A DNA stretch of 64,000 nucleotides from Planctomycetota bacterium. Lineage in GTDB: Bacteria; Planctomycetota; Planctomycetia; Gemmatales; Gemmataceae. A program made the position numbers and the translations under genes. Location: NCBI GenBank assembly GCA_016191165.1, contig JACPPF010000039.1, positions 1 to 64,000 on the forward strand, given 5' to 3'. Under the pieces are notes generated by a model. That model searched no databases and had not been told where the DNA came from. It was given only the letters and a program-made list of their open reading frames with translations. How positions within the stretch are numbered: position 1 is the first letter of the stretch; the number at the start of each line of letters is the position of its first letter. Below, piece by piece: positions 7,701 through 17,462 of this stretch.

Positions 7701-10700
7701 ATGATTTACGAAGCGACCTCGTTCGAGTGTTCCCGCATTGCCCAGGATTTGCAAATCCGAAAATTGCAAGTGGAAGCGGTAGTGCAACTCTTCAATGAGG
7801 GAAACACCGTCCCCTTCATCACGCGCTATCGCAAAGAACGCACCGGCGGACTTGATGAGGACGCAATTCGCCAGATCCTGGCGAGGCTCAATTTCCTCAA
7901 GACCAGCAACGAAAGAAAGCAGACCATCCTGCGCAGCATTGAGAATCAGGGACGCCTGACGAACGAGTTGCGCCGTGAAATCTTGCACGCGCCAACCGTG
8001 CGCCGGCTCGAAGATTTGTATTTGCCATTCAAACCGAAGAAAAAAGGCCTCGCCCTGGCCGCCCGCGAAAAGGGGCTCGAACCGCTCGCCCTGGCAATCT
8101 GGCACAGCGACCCGGCCATCGCGAATCTTGACGAATTGCTGCCTGCGCTGGTCGATCCCGCCAAACAGCTCAACACGGTCGAGGACGTGAAAACGGGCGT
8201 GCAGCACATTCTCGCGGAGATGATCACCGAGACGGCCGAGGTGCGCGCTCCCGTGCGCCGGTTGCTTTGGAAAGCGAGCGTCCTGACGGCAACCAAGCAT
8301 GAAAGGGTTCCGGAAGGACAGGGGAACGAGTACAAACCGTACTTCCAGTTCAAGGAATCCACGCAGGACATTCGCCCGCACCGCATCCTGGCGCTGAATC
8401 GCGGCGAGAAAGATGGCGCGCTGAAGATCAGGCTGGAGTGGCCGATGGACGTGGTCACGAAAGAGGCGTTGAGCGCGCTGGCGGAGCATTTGCTGAAGGT
8501 GGCGGGGCAACCGCCGCAGCCGACGGCGCCGCCGCAGCCGAGTCCGCCGCCATCGCCGGAACCAGCGCCCCCCGTGCCGCAGGAGCCGCCGCAACCTGAG
8601 ACGATTCCGCCCGCTGTGCCGGTTCCTGGCGAGCCGCCAGCCCCTGACGCGCCAGCGCCGCCGACGCCGCCTGAATCGCCGCAAGAAATGCCGCCGTCCG
8701 CTCCGCAGTTCGATTTGCCTGACGGGACCCCGGTGGAGATTACCCCTGCGGTTCCGCCGATGGAATCGCCTGCTCATGAGACGCCGTCGATTCCGTCAAC
8801 GCCGATGGAGCTGCCGAGCGCATCGCCCCCATTTGGCATGCCGCCGCCGCCGCACGCGTCGCCGCTGGTTGATTCGCTCGCCGCGGGGCTCAGGCCCGAG
8901 TTGACAGGTGAATGCCTGGTCGAGGGGCACGAGTTTCGCTCGCCCCACGTGGCTTTTTTGAAGGTGTGCCTGGACGACGCCCTCAATCGTTTGATGTTGC
9001 CGTCCCTGGAGCGCGAGATTCGCGGCGAGTTGACTGATGAGGCCGAACTTCACGCGGTGAAGGTGCTGGCACATAACATCCGCAGCCTGTTGATGCAGCC
9101 GCCGCTGATTGGCAAGCGCGTCCTGGCCATCAATCCTGGATTCCGCACCGGCTGCAAACTGGCAGCCCTGAATGAGCAGGGGAACCTGCTCGATCACCTT
9201 TCGATCTATCCATTTGGCGGCGCGCCCGGCGAGAAGAAGCCTCGCCGAGAACGGAAGAAGCCCGATAAGGCTGCTCCGGCGCCGGCGCCAGCGCCCGTTG
9301 AGGGCGCTGCCACGGACGCGGCGGCAACCCCACCCGTTCCGAGTGCAGACGCGCCTGGCCCCGAGTCTCCTGCTCCGACCTCGGAGGTCCCGGCGCCGGC
9401 GCCAAACGTGGACGTATCAAGCGACGTTCTTCCTCCGGCTCCCGCTGTCGACGTTCCAGCGGCGGAAGCGCCTCCGGCACCGGTTGCCGACGCGCCTCCC
9501 ACGCCTGAACCGGTCCCAGTTGTTGACAAGGTCGCCGAGGCGAAGGCGCAGATTATCGAGTTTGTCAAGAAGCACAATCTGCAAGTAGCCGCGATCGGCA
9601 ATGGCGCCGCCTGTCGCGAAATTGAAGTGATGCTCGCGGAGGCGATCGCATCGGACCTGGCTGACCTTTCGTTTGTCGTGATCTCCGAGGCCGGGGCCAG
9701 CGCATATGCGGTCAGCCCGATCGCCAAGGAGGAATTCCCGAATCTTGAGGCCGGGGTCCGTGTTGCCGTCACGATAGGCCGTCGCCTGCAAGACCCGCTT
9801 GGCGAACTCGTGAAGATCGAGCCGCCAAGTCTGGGCGTCGGTCTCTATCAACACGACATGGGCCGCAAGGAACTCAAGGAAGCGCTCGAAGGCGTGGTCG
9901 AGTCGTGCGTCAACCAGGTCGGCGTCGATGTCAACACCGCCGGCGTCCCGTTGCTTCGTTGTGTCGCCGGGTTGAACCCGATGGCGGCGCGTGAGATCGT
10001 GGAGCATCGCCAAAGTCAGGGTCCGTTCACGAGCCGGGAGCAGTTGTTATCGCTTCCAACCGTGGGGCCGCTACGTCATGCTCAGGCCGTTGGGTTCATC
10101 AAGGTCCCCGGAGCGCCGAATCCGCTCGATCGAACCTGGATACATCCCGAGAGCTATCCGCTCGCCGAGCGCGTCCTCACGGAGCTGGGATACACGCCGA
10201 GCGTGCTGGACGACAAGGCCGCCCATGCGGAGTTCCGCAACAAGCTCAACGAGATTCACCTGGAAGAGTTTGCCAAACATCTGGACGTGAGCGTGCCAAC
10301 GCTGGATGATTTGTTCTTCGCGCTGGCCCGGCCTGGCCGCGACCCGCGCGATGAAATGCCGGCGCCAATCTTCAAGAAGGGGATTCTGAAGCTCGAAGAA
10401 ATGCAGCCGGGAATGGAGCTAAAAGGTACGGTCCTGAACGTCGTCGATTTCGGGGCGTTCGTGGACGTGGGTTTGAAGGACAGCGGGCTGGTTCACATCA
10501 GTCAGATGGCGAACAAGTATATCAAAAGCCCCTACGACGTGGTGGCGGTCAACGACATCGTCACGGTCTGGGTGCTAAAAGTGGATCAGGCGGCCAATCA
10601 CGTGTCGTTGACGATGATCAAGCCCGGCAGCGATCGGCAGCCCGCCGAGCGAGGGCAGCGTCCGCCGCGGCGCGAGGTGGAACGGCAACCGCCGGACCGC

Positions 10701-11084
10701 GATCAGCGTCCCGCGCCGCGTGGCCGGGGTGGGCCGTCGCGGGACGCTTCAGGTCCGCAGCGCCAGGGCGGTCCGCCACAGCGAGGGCGGCGTGGTCCGC
10801 CGCGGCAGGGGCAGGGCGCCGCATCGCGCGAACCGCGCGAGGTGATTCCGCCGCCGCCCCCCGAACCGCGCAAGCCGAAACGTGACGTGCCAAAACCCAA
10901 ACTCACGCAAGAGGCGATGGCGGGCAAGGCCCCACTGCGAACCCTCGGCGAGTTGGCTGCGTTCTTCGCCGCCAAGGAAGAAAAGGAAAATGCCCCGGCG
11001 CCGGTGGAAACGAAAGAGGCGAATCTGGTGGAGCCGACCCCACTGGAGCCGCAAAATCCGCCTGGTGAGTCCCCGGCCAGTTGA
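7701..11084 (+). CDS. tex: Tex-like transcription accessory/S1 RNA-binding protein with Pro/Ala-rich inserts
   Basis: IAQDLQIRKLQVEAVVQLFNEGNTVPFITRYRKERTGGLDE; RVLAINPGFRTGCKLA; VGVDVNTAGVPLLRCVAGLNPMAAREIVEHR; S1 domain MELKGTVLNVVDFGAFVDVGLKDSGLVHISQM. Confidence 0.9.
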   Translation: MIYEATSFECSRIAQDLQIRKLQVEAVVQLFNEGNTVPFITRYRKERTGGLDEDAIRQILARLNFLKTSNERKQTILRSIENQGRLTNELRREILHAPTVRRLEDLYLPFKPKKKGLALAAREKGLEPLALAIWHSDPAIANLDELLPALVDPAKQLNTVEDVKTGVQHILAEMITETAEVRAPVRRLLWKASVLTATKHERVPEGQGNEYKPYFQFKESTQDIRPHRILALNRGEKDGALKIRLEWPMDVVTKEALSALAEHLLKVAGQPPQPTAPPQPSPPPSPEPAPPVPQEPPQPETIPPAVPVPGEPPAPDAPAPPTPPESPQEMPPSAPQFDLPDGTPVEITPAVPPMESPAHETPSIPSTPMELPSASPPFGMPPPPHASPLVDSLAAGLRPELTGECLVEGHEFRSPHVAFLKVCLDDALNRLMLPSLEREIRGELTDEAELHAVKVLAHNIRSLLMQPPLIGKRVLAINPGFRTGCKLAALNEQGNLLDHLSIYPFGGAPGEKKPRRERKKPDKAAPAPAPAPVEGAATDAAATPPVPSADAPGPESPAPTSEVPAPAPNVDVSSDVLPPAPAVDVPAAEAPPAPVADAPPTPEPVPVVDKVAEAKAQIIEFVKKHNLQVAAIGNGAACREIEVMLAEAIASDLADLSFVVISEAGASAYAVSPIAKEEFPNLEAGVRVAVTIGRRLQDPLGELVKIEPPSLGVGLYQHDMGRKELKEALEGVVESCVNQVGVDVNTAGVPLLRCVAGLNPMAAREIVEHRQSQGPFTSREQLLSLPTVGPLRHAQAVGFIKVPGAPNPLDRTWIHPESYPLAERVLTELGYTPSVLDDKAAHAEFRNKLNEIHLEEFAKHLDVSVPTLDDLFFALARPGRDPRDEMPAPIFKKGILKLEEMQPGMELKGTVLNVVDFGAFVDVGLKDSGLVHISQMANKYIKSPYDVVAVNDIVTVWVLKVDQAANHVSLTMIKPGSDRQPAERGQRPPRREVERQPPDRDQRPAPRGRGGPSRDASGPQRQGGPPQRGRRGPPRQGQGAASREPREVIPPPPPEPRKPKRDVPKPKLTQEAMAGKAPLRTLGELAAFFAAKEEKENAPAPVETKEANLVEPTPLEPQNPPGESPAS

Positions 11085-11112
11085 GATATAAAAAGTCGGT
11101 CCAAAAAAATCC

Positions 11113-11176
11113 CCGAGCCTGAAGCGTAAGCGAAGGAATACATAAGAAACAGCTTCGCTTCCGCTTCAGGCTCGGA
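11113..11176. repeat. Family A palindrome, copy 2 (possible bidirectional terminator between convergent genes)
   Basis: ccgagcctgaagcgtaagcgaagg ... cttcgcttccgcttcaggctcgg followed by a T-rich stretch. Confidence 0.85.
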
Positions 11177-11182
11177 CCGTTT

Positions 11183-11764
11183 TTACTTCACGATCTTGCT
11201 GACATCGGCCACCACCCTGGCGATGCCGGCGTCATTGAGCTGGCCCTTGCCAAAGGCGTGGTTGGAGAGCACGCGCTGGGTGAAACCGTCTTTCTCCTCG
11301 ACCGTCTTGTAAAGGAAAACCGTCACCTCGGCGTCCTTGGCAATGGCGTATCCCTTCGGCCCCGTCGGGTTATCGATCGACAACACCAGCTTGATCAACT
11401 TTTGTTGGGAGGCGATTTTTTCGAGCCTTTTGTCCAGCCCTTCGCTGTTGCTGCAGAAGACGGCAAAGCTTCCCATGTTGGCCTTGGCATGTTTGATCGT
11501 CGCCAGGTCGAGTTGCTTGAGCAACTTGGCGACCGCGGGCGTGGCTTCCCGCGCGAACACAACCGCGACCGGGTTGCCGCTGTTCAGGCAGAACAGGCAC
11601 GCCTTCTTGCCCGCGTGCTCGCCAGTCACGTTGAGCGGATGAAACGGACCGGGCACCTCGGCGCCGACCTGCGGGCCGGATTTGACGGACTTGCCCGTCT
11701 GCGCGCTGGCGAGAAACAGAACACAACCCAGAACCGCCAGCGAAAAGAGACTATGACGCAACAT
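11183..11764 (-). CDS. Exported thioredoxin-like hypothetical protein
   Basis: MLRHSLFSLAVLGCVLFLASAQ signal peptide; HAGKKACLFCLNSGNPVAVVFAREATPAVAKLLKQLD with a CxxC. Confidence 0.6.
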   Translation of the reverse strand: MLRHSLFSLAVLGCVLFLASAQTGKSVKSGPQVGAEVPGPFHPLNVTGEHAGKKACLFCLNSGNPVAVVFAREATPAVAKLLKQLDLATIKHAKANMGSFAVFCSNSEGLDKRLEKIASQQKLIKLVLSIDNPTGPKGYAIAKDAEVTVFLYKTVEEKDGFTQRVLSNHAFGKGQLNDAGIARVVADVSKIVK

Positions 11765-12043
11765 GAAAATTCCTCCGAGAAAAGAAACCGGTACAAGAGT
11801 CTGCCTGCCGTAACTATCAATTATCATCATAGAATAAGAATTAGTTATGACAATTCCCCGCCGTGGATTCAAGGTGGGGCGGGGGTGCAGGCCGGACAGC
11901 ACTCGCAGGCAGTCAGGCCGGAAGACCTGATCTGCGTCATGCGGATGGCGCTCGCGCGTCGCTGCATTCGTACAATAGCCTTCGTTCCACTTGTTGCGAC
12001 GCCGAGAACCTGGCGTTTATTCATTCTTCACAAGGAGTGCCCC

Positions 12044-12310
12044 ATGGCTGGGAAGACCACCTGTCCCGTGACCCGTCAACAATTCCTGAAAAACGCCAAG
12101 CCGGTCGAGGTGATCATGGATGGGCAGAAAATGCTCGCCGCGGTCAAAGAATTCTCGACCGGTTCGCTCGGCTGGAACATCAGCAACAAGATGACCATCC
12201 AGGTCGGCGATACTCCCGTCACCGTGCAGGTTGGGCTGAATCTGACCATCATCGGCTCGAAAGACCTTCCCAAGGACGCGGCAACCCCGAGTAACGAGCC
12301 TGAAGCGTAA
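12044..12310 (+). CDS. Small conserved hypothetical protein
   Basis: MAGKTTCPVTRQQFLKNAKPVEVIMDGQKMLAAVKEFSTGSLGWNISNKMTIQVGDTPVTVQVGLNLTIIGSKD; aaggag upstream of ATG. Confidence 0.6.
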   Translation: MAGKTTCPVTRQQFLKNAKPVEVIMDGQKMLAAVKEFSTGSLGWNISNKMTIQVGDTPVTVQVGLNLTIIGSKDLPKDAATPSNEPEA

Positions 12311-12348
12311 GCGGGACCGCACGCCTTCGCTCGCGCTTCAGGCTTGGA
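12295..12348. repeat. Family A palindrome, copy 3, overlapping the stop codon of the preceding CDS
   Basis: cgagcctgaagcgtaagcg ... cgctcgcgcttcaggcttgg. Confidence 0.8.
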
Positions 12349-12459
12349 CGGCCAAAATTCGATTCCGCGGAGAATCCAAATAGGCCTTGCTCGGATTACC
12401 CGCGTTGCTTATGATCGTCCACTCAATCATGCCCCTTTCACGGAAGAAAGGATCCAGCC

Positions 12460-13524
12460 GTGGCAGTCACCGTTCGGCAACTGGCGGAGTTGGTGCAAGG
12501 CAAGGTCGTCGGAGACGGCAGCCTTTTGATTCACGCGGCGCGCACGCTGCACGAGGCGCAGCCTGGCGAGATCACGTTTCTTGACCAGACCAAAAACGCC
12601 GCGAAGCTGGCCGGGAGTCACGCCAGCGCGGCGGTGGTTCCCAGGCAAACCGTCTCGGTGGCCAAGGTTCTGATCGAGGTCGAAGATCCCCTTTTCGCGT
12701 TCATCGCCATTGTCAAGCATTTTCAGGGAGCGGCGCCGTTCAAGCCCAGCGGAATCGATCCGCGTGCGGCCCTGGACCCGAGCGTGATCGTCGGGGCCGA
12801 GCCTTCGATTGCGCCATTTGTCACGGTCGGCGCCGGATCGCGGCTTGGCAATCGCTGTCGGCTGGAGGCCGGCGCGTCCATTGGGCGAAACTGCCTGCTT
12901 GGCGACGACGTTTTCATACACTCCAACGCGGTCCTCTATGACGACACGGTCCTGGGCGATCGGGTCACCATTCACGCCAATGCCACCCTCGGTGCGGATG
13001 GGTTCGGCTATCGCCTTCAGCAGGGCCGGCACGTCAAGGTGCCGCAGCTTGGCAATGTCGTCGTCGGCAATGACGTCGAAATCGGCGCGGGTGCGACCAT
13101 CGATCGCGGCACCTTCGGCCCGACCCGCATCGGCGATGGCACGAAGATCGACAATCTCGTTCAGATCGCTCACAACTGCGCGATCGGCAAACACAATGCC
13201 ATCGCGGCCCAGGTCGGCATCGCTGGTTCATGCACCACGGGGGATTACGTGTTCATGGGCGGTCAGGCGGGAGTGCGCGATCATCTCCACATCGGCGACC
13301 GCGCGATGCTGGCCGCCAAATCGGGGATCGCCAATGACGTCCCCGCGGGCCGACGCATGTTCCTCTCCCCCGCCCACGACGAACGCGACGCCGCTCGCAT
13401 TTCCATCTGCATCGGCAAGCTGCCCGAAATGCGCCGCGACCTTTTGCGCATTCTCAAGGAACTGGATCTGATGGACGAAGCCGGAAAGGACGCGCCGCGC
13501 AAGCCCCAGGCGCCGGCAGCGTGA
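12460..13524 (+). CDS. lpxD: UDP-3-O-acylglucosamine N-acyltransferase, copy 1 (GTG start)
   Basis: Left-handed beta-helix hexapeptide repeats; [53 protein letters not shown]. Confidence 0.92.
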   Translation: MAVTVRQLAELVQGKVVGDGSLLIHAARTLHEAQPGEITFLDQTKNAAKLAGSHASAAVVPRQTVSVAKVLIEVEDPLFAFIAIVKHFQGAAPFKPSGIDPRAALDPSVIVGAEPSIAPFVTVGAGSRLGNRCRLEAGASIGRNCLLGDDVFIHSNAVLYDDTVLGDRVTIHANATLGADGFGYRLQQGRHVKVPQLGNVVVGNDVEIGAGATIDRGTFGPTRIGDGTKIDNLVQIAHNCAIGKHNAIAAQVGIAGSCTTGDYVFMGGQAGVRDHLHIGDRAMLAAKSGIANDVPAGRRMFLSPAHDERDAARISICIGKLPEMRRDLLRILKELDLMDEAGKDAPRKPQAPAA

Positions 13525-13540
13525 CGCGCCGATTACGGTG

Positions 13541-13594
13541 AGTCAGGCCTTCCAGCCTGCCATTTCGCGAAACATGCCAGCCTGGAAAGCCTGT
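13541..13594. repeat. Family B palindrome (GTCAGGCTTTCCAGCCTGAC type), copy 1
   Basis: agtcaggccttccagcctgcc ... ccagcctggaaagcctg. Confidence 0.75.
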
Positions 13595-13630
13595 TCCACG
13601 CTCGATTTTCAAGGATGAAAGGACCGACTC

Positions 13631-14677
13631 GTGACTGTCACCGTTCAGCAACTGGCCGACCTGGTGCAGGGGAACCTCTTTGGCGACCGCGATGTCGCGA
13701 TCCATTCCGCCTGCGGCCTGGAAGAAGCGCAAGTCGGCGATATCACGCTGCTGGCCGATCCCCAAAACGTCTCGCGACTGCAAGAGAGCAAGGCGGTGGC
13801 GGCGGTCGTGCCCGTCCTGCTGCCAACGTGTGGCAAGGCGCTGATCCAGGTGGCCGACCCGCTGTTCGCCTTTGCGGCCATCGTGCAGCATCTCCGTGGC
13901 ATCAAGCCCCCACCGCCCGAGGGCATCGACGCCCGCGCCGTGATCGCGCCCAGCGCCCAGGTCGGCGAACGCGCGTCGATTCAGCCCTTTGTCCTGATCG
14001 GGGAAAACACCGTCATCGGCAAGCGCTGCCGACTAGCTCCGGGCGTCCGCATCGGCGCCAACTGCCGACTGGGGGATGACGTTGTGATTCACGCCAACGC
14101 CGTCATTCAAGCTGACACCTTGATCGGCGATCGCGTCATCGTCCACGCCAACACGGTTATCGGCGCGGATGGCTTTGGGTATCGGTTCACGCGCGGCCAA
14201 CAGCGCAAGATTCCCCAGTTGGGCACCGTCGTCCTCGGCGACGATGTTGAAATCGGGGCCGGCACGAAAATCGATCGCGGCACGTTTGGCCCAACCACGA
14301 TCGCCGCCGGCACCAAGATCGGCAGCCTCGTGCAGATCGCCCACAACTGCCAGATCGGCGAGCATAACCTTCTTGCCGCCCAGGTCGGCATCGCCGGTTC
14401 GTGTGCTACGGGCGAAAACGCCGTCATGGGCGGGCAGGCCGGGGTCAAGGATCACATTCAGATCGGCGCCGGCGCCGTTCTTGAACCGGGCAGCGGCGTC
14501 ATCGAAAACATTCCCGCGCGGAGTCGAGTGTCCCTTTACCCGTCACGCGACCACGCCGACGCGGACGAGATTGTAGCCGGCCTGAAGGAGTTGCCCCAGA
14601 TGCGGCGAAACCTGCGGCGCGCGCTCAAGCGCCTCAAGGGTGAATTCGCAATTCCCGCGGAGGCGTGTGAAGCATGA
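13631..14677 (+). CDS. lpxD: UDP-3-O-acylglucosamine N-acyltransferase, copy 2 (GTG start)
   Basis: [83 protein letters not shown]. Confidence 0.92.
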   Translation: MTVTVQQLADLVQGNLFGDRDVAIHSACGLEEAQVGDITLLADPQNVSRLQESKAVAAVVPVLLPTCGKALIQVADPLFAFAAIVQHLRGIKPPPPEGIDARAVIAPSAQVGERASIQPFVLIGENTVIGKRCRLAPGVRIGANCRLGDDVVIHANAVIQADTLIGDRVIVHANTVIGADGFGYRFTRGQQRKIPQLGTVVLGDDVEIGAGTKIDRGTFGPTTIAAGTKIGSLVQIAHNCQIGEHNLLAAQVGIAGSCATGENAVMGGQAGVKDHIQIGAGAVLEPGSGVIENIPARSRVSLYPSRDHADADEIVAGLKELPQMRRNLRRALKRLKGEFAIPAEACEA

Positions 14678-15516
14678 GCGCCGCGCCAGCGCCCGTCGGC
14701 CTGCTGGCCGGCTGGGGCCGCTTCCCGATCCTGTTCGCGCAAAAGGCCCGGCAACTCGGCCTGCCGGTCGTCTGCGTGGCTCTCCGCGGTGAGGCCGACC
14801 CCGTGCTCGAAACGCTGGTCCACCGATGCCACTGGCAGGGCGTGACACGACTGGGCGGCATCATCCGCTCCTTCAAGCGCGAGGGCGTCAAACAAATCGT
14901 CATGGCGGGGAAGGTTCACAAGGTTCGCTGGCAAACCCCTTACTTCTGGTGGCGCAACTTTCCCGACTGGCGCACCATCAAGTTCGTCTGGCTCAGCAGC
15001 CGGCGCGACAACCGCGATGACACCGTCTTGTTGCAGGTGATCGCCGAATTCGAGCGCGACGGCATGACCTTCGCCTCGGCCCTTGATTTTTGTCCGGAGT
15101 TGCTCGTGAAACCAGGATTGTTGACCCGCCGCGGCCTGTCCACCAGTGAAGAAGCCGACATCGCATTTGGCTGGGAGCTGGCCAAGGAAATGGGCCGACT
15201 CGACATCGGCCAGAGCGTCGCTGTCCGCGCCAAGGCCGTGCTCGCCGTCGAGGCGATCGAAGGAACCGACCGCGCCATCCTCCGCGCCGGCGAACTTTGC
15301 ACCCGCGGCGGCATTGTCGTCGTCAAGGTCGCCAAGCCCCAGCAAGACATGCGCTTCGACGTCCCCACCATCGGCTGCAACACCATCGAATCGATGAAGC
15401 AAGCCGGCGCGCGCGTTCTCGCGATCGAGGCCGACAGGACCATCGTTATCGATCAAGAAGAAACCGTCGCCCTGGCCGATCGTTACGGCATCACCATCGT
15501 CGCTCGCGCGGCGTGA
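14674..15516 (+). CDS. lpxI: UDP-2,3-diacylglucosamine pyrophosphatase LpxI (DUF1009)
   Basis: LLAGWGRFPILFAQKARQLGLPVVCVALRGEAD; AVEAIEGTDRAILRAGELC...GGIVVVKVAKPQQDMRFDVPTIGCNTIESM; 4-nt overlap with the second lpxD. Confidence 0.9.
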   Translation: MSAAPAPVGLLAGWGRFPILFAQKARQLGLPVVCVALRGEADPVLETLVHRCHWQGVTRLGGIIRSFKREGVKQIVMAGKVHKVRWQTPYFWWRNFPDWRTIKFVWLSSRRDNRDDTVLLQVIAEFERDGMTFASALDFCPELLVKPGLLTRRGLSTSEEADIAFGWELAKEMGRLDIGQSVAVRAKAVLAVEAIEGTDRAILRAGELCTRGGIVVVKVAKPQQDMRFDVPTIGCNTIESMKQAGARVLAIEADRTIVIDQEETVALADRYGITIVARAA

Positions 15517-15590
15517 AGCGATTCTCGCGAAACCGCAAGCGAACCATTCCCGCCCTCCTTGACATCCGGCTGCGCTTCCCGCTACACTTC

Positions 15591-15804
15591 GTAGGTCAGG
15601 CTTTCCAGCCTGACCGCCCTTGCAAAATGGGTTTGATTCAGGCGATAGTGACAGCGAGCCGCCGGGCTTGTCCCGGCGGTGCATCCCGCTCCGGCTTGGT
15701 TCACCGCCGGGACAAGCCCGGCGGCTCGCTGCTTGTTTGTTGCCCGAGATTTGATGGAATTGAACCAGCCCGCAAAATGTCAGGCTGGAAAGCCTGACCT
15801 ACGA
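15591..15804. repeat. Nested palindromes: family B arms flanking a second palindrome
   Basis: Outer gtaggtcaggctttccagcctgac / gtcaggctggaaagcctgacctac; inner gcgagccgccgggcttgtcccggcggtg / caccgccgggacaagcccggcggctcgc at about 15657-15730. Confidence 0.85.
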
Positions 15805-15814
15805 GGGAGCTTTC

Positions 15815-17434
15815 ATGCCGCGTATTTTCATCAGCGACAAACTCGAATCGGGTGGCATTGACCTGCTCCAGGCCTCGGGCCTGGAAATCGACAATCGCCC
15901 CGGGCTCAAGGACGCAGCCCTGCTCGACGCCCTGCAGGCCGCCGATGGCATGATCGTCCGCTCGGGAACCCGCGTGACGGCGCAGCTCCTCGAGAATCCC
16001 GGCAAGCTCCGCGCCATCGTTCGCGCCGGCGTTGGTGTGGACAACATCGACGTCGCCGCCGCCACGCGCAAGGGCATCGTCGTCATGAACACGCCCGGCG
16101 GCAATACCATCAGCACCGCCGAGCAGACGATCACCCTGCTCTGCGCCCTGGCACGCCACACTGCCGCTGCCGACGCCAGCCTGCATCAAGGCAAATGGGA
16201 ACGCACGAAATTCGTCGGCACGCAGTTGGCGGGCAAAACGCTGGGCGTCATCGGCCTGGGCCGCATCGGCCGCGAGGTCGCACGCCGCGCCGCCGGGCTT
16301 GACATGAAGGTCGTCGGGTTCGATCCGTTCTTTTCCGCCGACTTCGCGGGCAAGCTCGGCATCGAGACAGCGCCGGACCTGCCGACGTTGCTGGGCCGGG
16401 TCGATTTCCTCACCGTGCACACGCCGCTCTCCCCAGAGACGACCAACCTGATCGACGCCACGCAAATAGCTCTGATGAAGAAAGGCGCACGCATCCTCAA
16501 CTGCGCCCGCGGCGGCATCGTCAACGAGGACGCCCTCGTCGCGGCGTTGCAATCGGGCCATCTCGCCGGCGCCGCCCTGGATGTGTTCGTGCAGGAACCG
16601 CCGCCCGCGGATCATCCGCTTTTGAAGCTGCCGAACGTCGTCGTCACGCCGCACCTGGGCGCATCCACGACCGAGGCGCAGGAGACCGTCGCCCTGGAGG
16701 CGGCCCAGTTGCTGATCGACTATTTGACGAAAGGCGCGGTGCAGTTTGCCGTCAACATGGCCGCCGTCGATCGCGCCGAGCTTCAGGAGATCAGGCTCTA
16801 CGTCGATCTGGCGCGCCGGCTGGGCCTCTTGCAAGCGCAGATGGCGCTGGGCCCAATCCAGCGCGCCCAGCTCATCTACCGCGGCGAAGTCGCGCGCCGC
16901 AGCACCAAGCTCATCACCGGCGCCTTCGCCGCCGGCCTGCTCGAAACCCGGCTCGCGCAAAACGTCAACATCGTCAACGCCGAGTTAATAGCGCGCGAAC
17001 GAGGCATCGAAATCGTCGAGCAAAGCGTCTCCAAAAAGGGCGACTTCAGTACCCTCATCCAGACCGATGTGACCACCGACAAGAAAACCTACACTGCCTC
17101 CGGCACTCTCTTCGGCAACCAGTTCCTGCGCCTCGTCCAGCTTGGCCCCTATCACCTCGACGCCTACATGGACGGCATCATGCTCCTCTTCACCCATCGC
17201 GATGTGCCGGGCCTGATCGGTTTCATCGGCACCATCTTTGGCAAACACGGCGTGAACATCGCGCAAATGACAGTGGGACGCCAACTCCCCGGCGGCGAAG
17301 CAATCGCGGTGTTGAACCTCGACAACGACCCGCCGGAAGCCGCGTTGCAGGAGGTGCGCGCGCATCCCAAGATCACCAGCCTGAGCGTGGTGAAGCTGCC
17401 GCCCGCGGGCGAGATGCCGGTGTGGTTTGGGTGA
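15815..17434 (+). CDS. serA: D-3-phosphoglycerate dehydrogenase
   Basis: VRSGTRVTAQLLENPGKLRAIVRAGVGVDNIDVAAATRKGIVVMNTPGGNTISTAE; GVIGLGRIGREVARRA; C-terminal ACT-like domain. Confidence 0.95.
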   Translation: MPRIFISDKLESGGIDLLQASGLEIDNRPGLKDAALLDALQAADGMIVRSGTRVTAQLLENPGKLRAIVRAGVGVDNIDVAAATRKGIVVMNTPGGNTISTAEQTITLLCALARHTAAADASLHQGKWERTKFVGTQLAGKTLGVIGLGRIGREVARRAAGLDMKVVGFDPFFSADFAGKLGIETAPDLPTLLGRVDFLTVHTPLSPETTNLIDATQIALMKKGARILNCARGGIVNEDALVAALQSGHLAGAALDVFVQEPPPADHPLLKLPNVVVTPHLGASTTEAQETVALEAAQLLIDYLTKGAVQFAVNMAAVDRAELQEIRLYVDLARRLGLLQAQMALGPIQRAQLIYRGEVARRSTKLITGAFAAGLLETRLAQNVNIVNAELIARERGIEIVEQSVSKKGDFSTLIQTDVTTDKKTYTASGTLFGNQFLRLVQLGPYHLDAYMDGIMLLFTHRDVPGLIGFIGTIFGKHGVNIAQMTVGRQLPGGEAIAVLNLDNDPPEAALQEVRAHPKITSLSVVKLPPAGEMPVWFG

Positions 17435-17462
17435 CGTGGCGCTGGCGCTGGTTCCGCGTCTA

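Noticed and set aside
13631-14677. Second lpxD considered as an assembly duplicate
   Set aside because: The two copies differ substantially in sequence throughout, so they are genuine paralogues.
15701-16960. 419-aa minus strand ORF opposite serA
   Set aside because: Shadow ORF; it even translates the palindromic repeat (SLVGQAFQPDIL) at one end.
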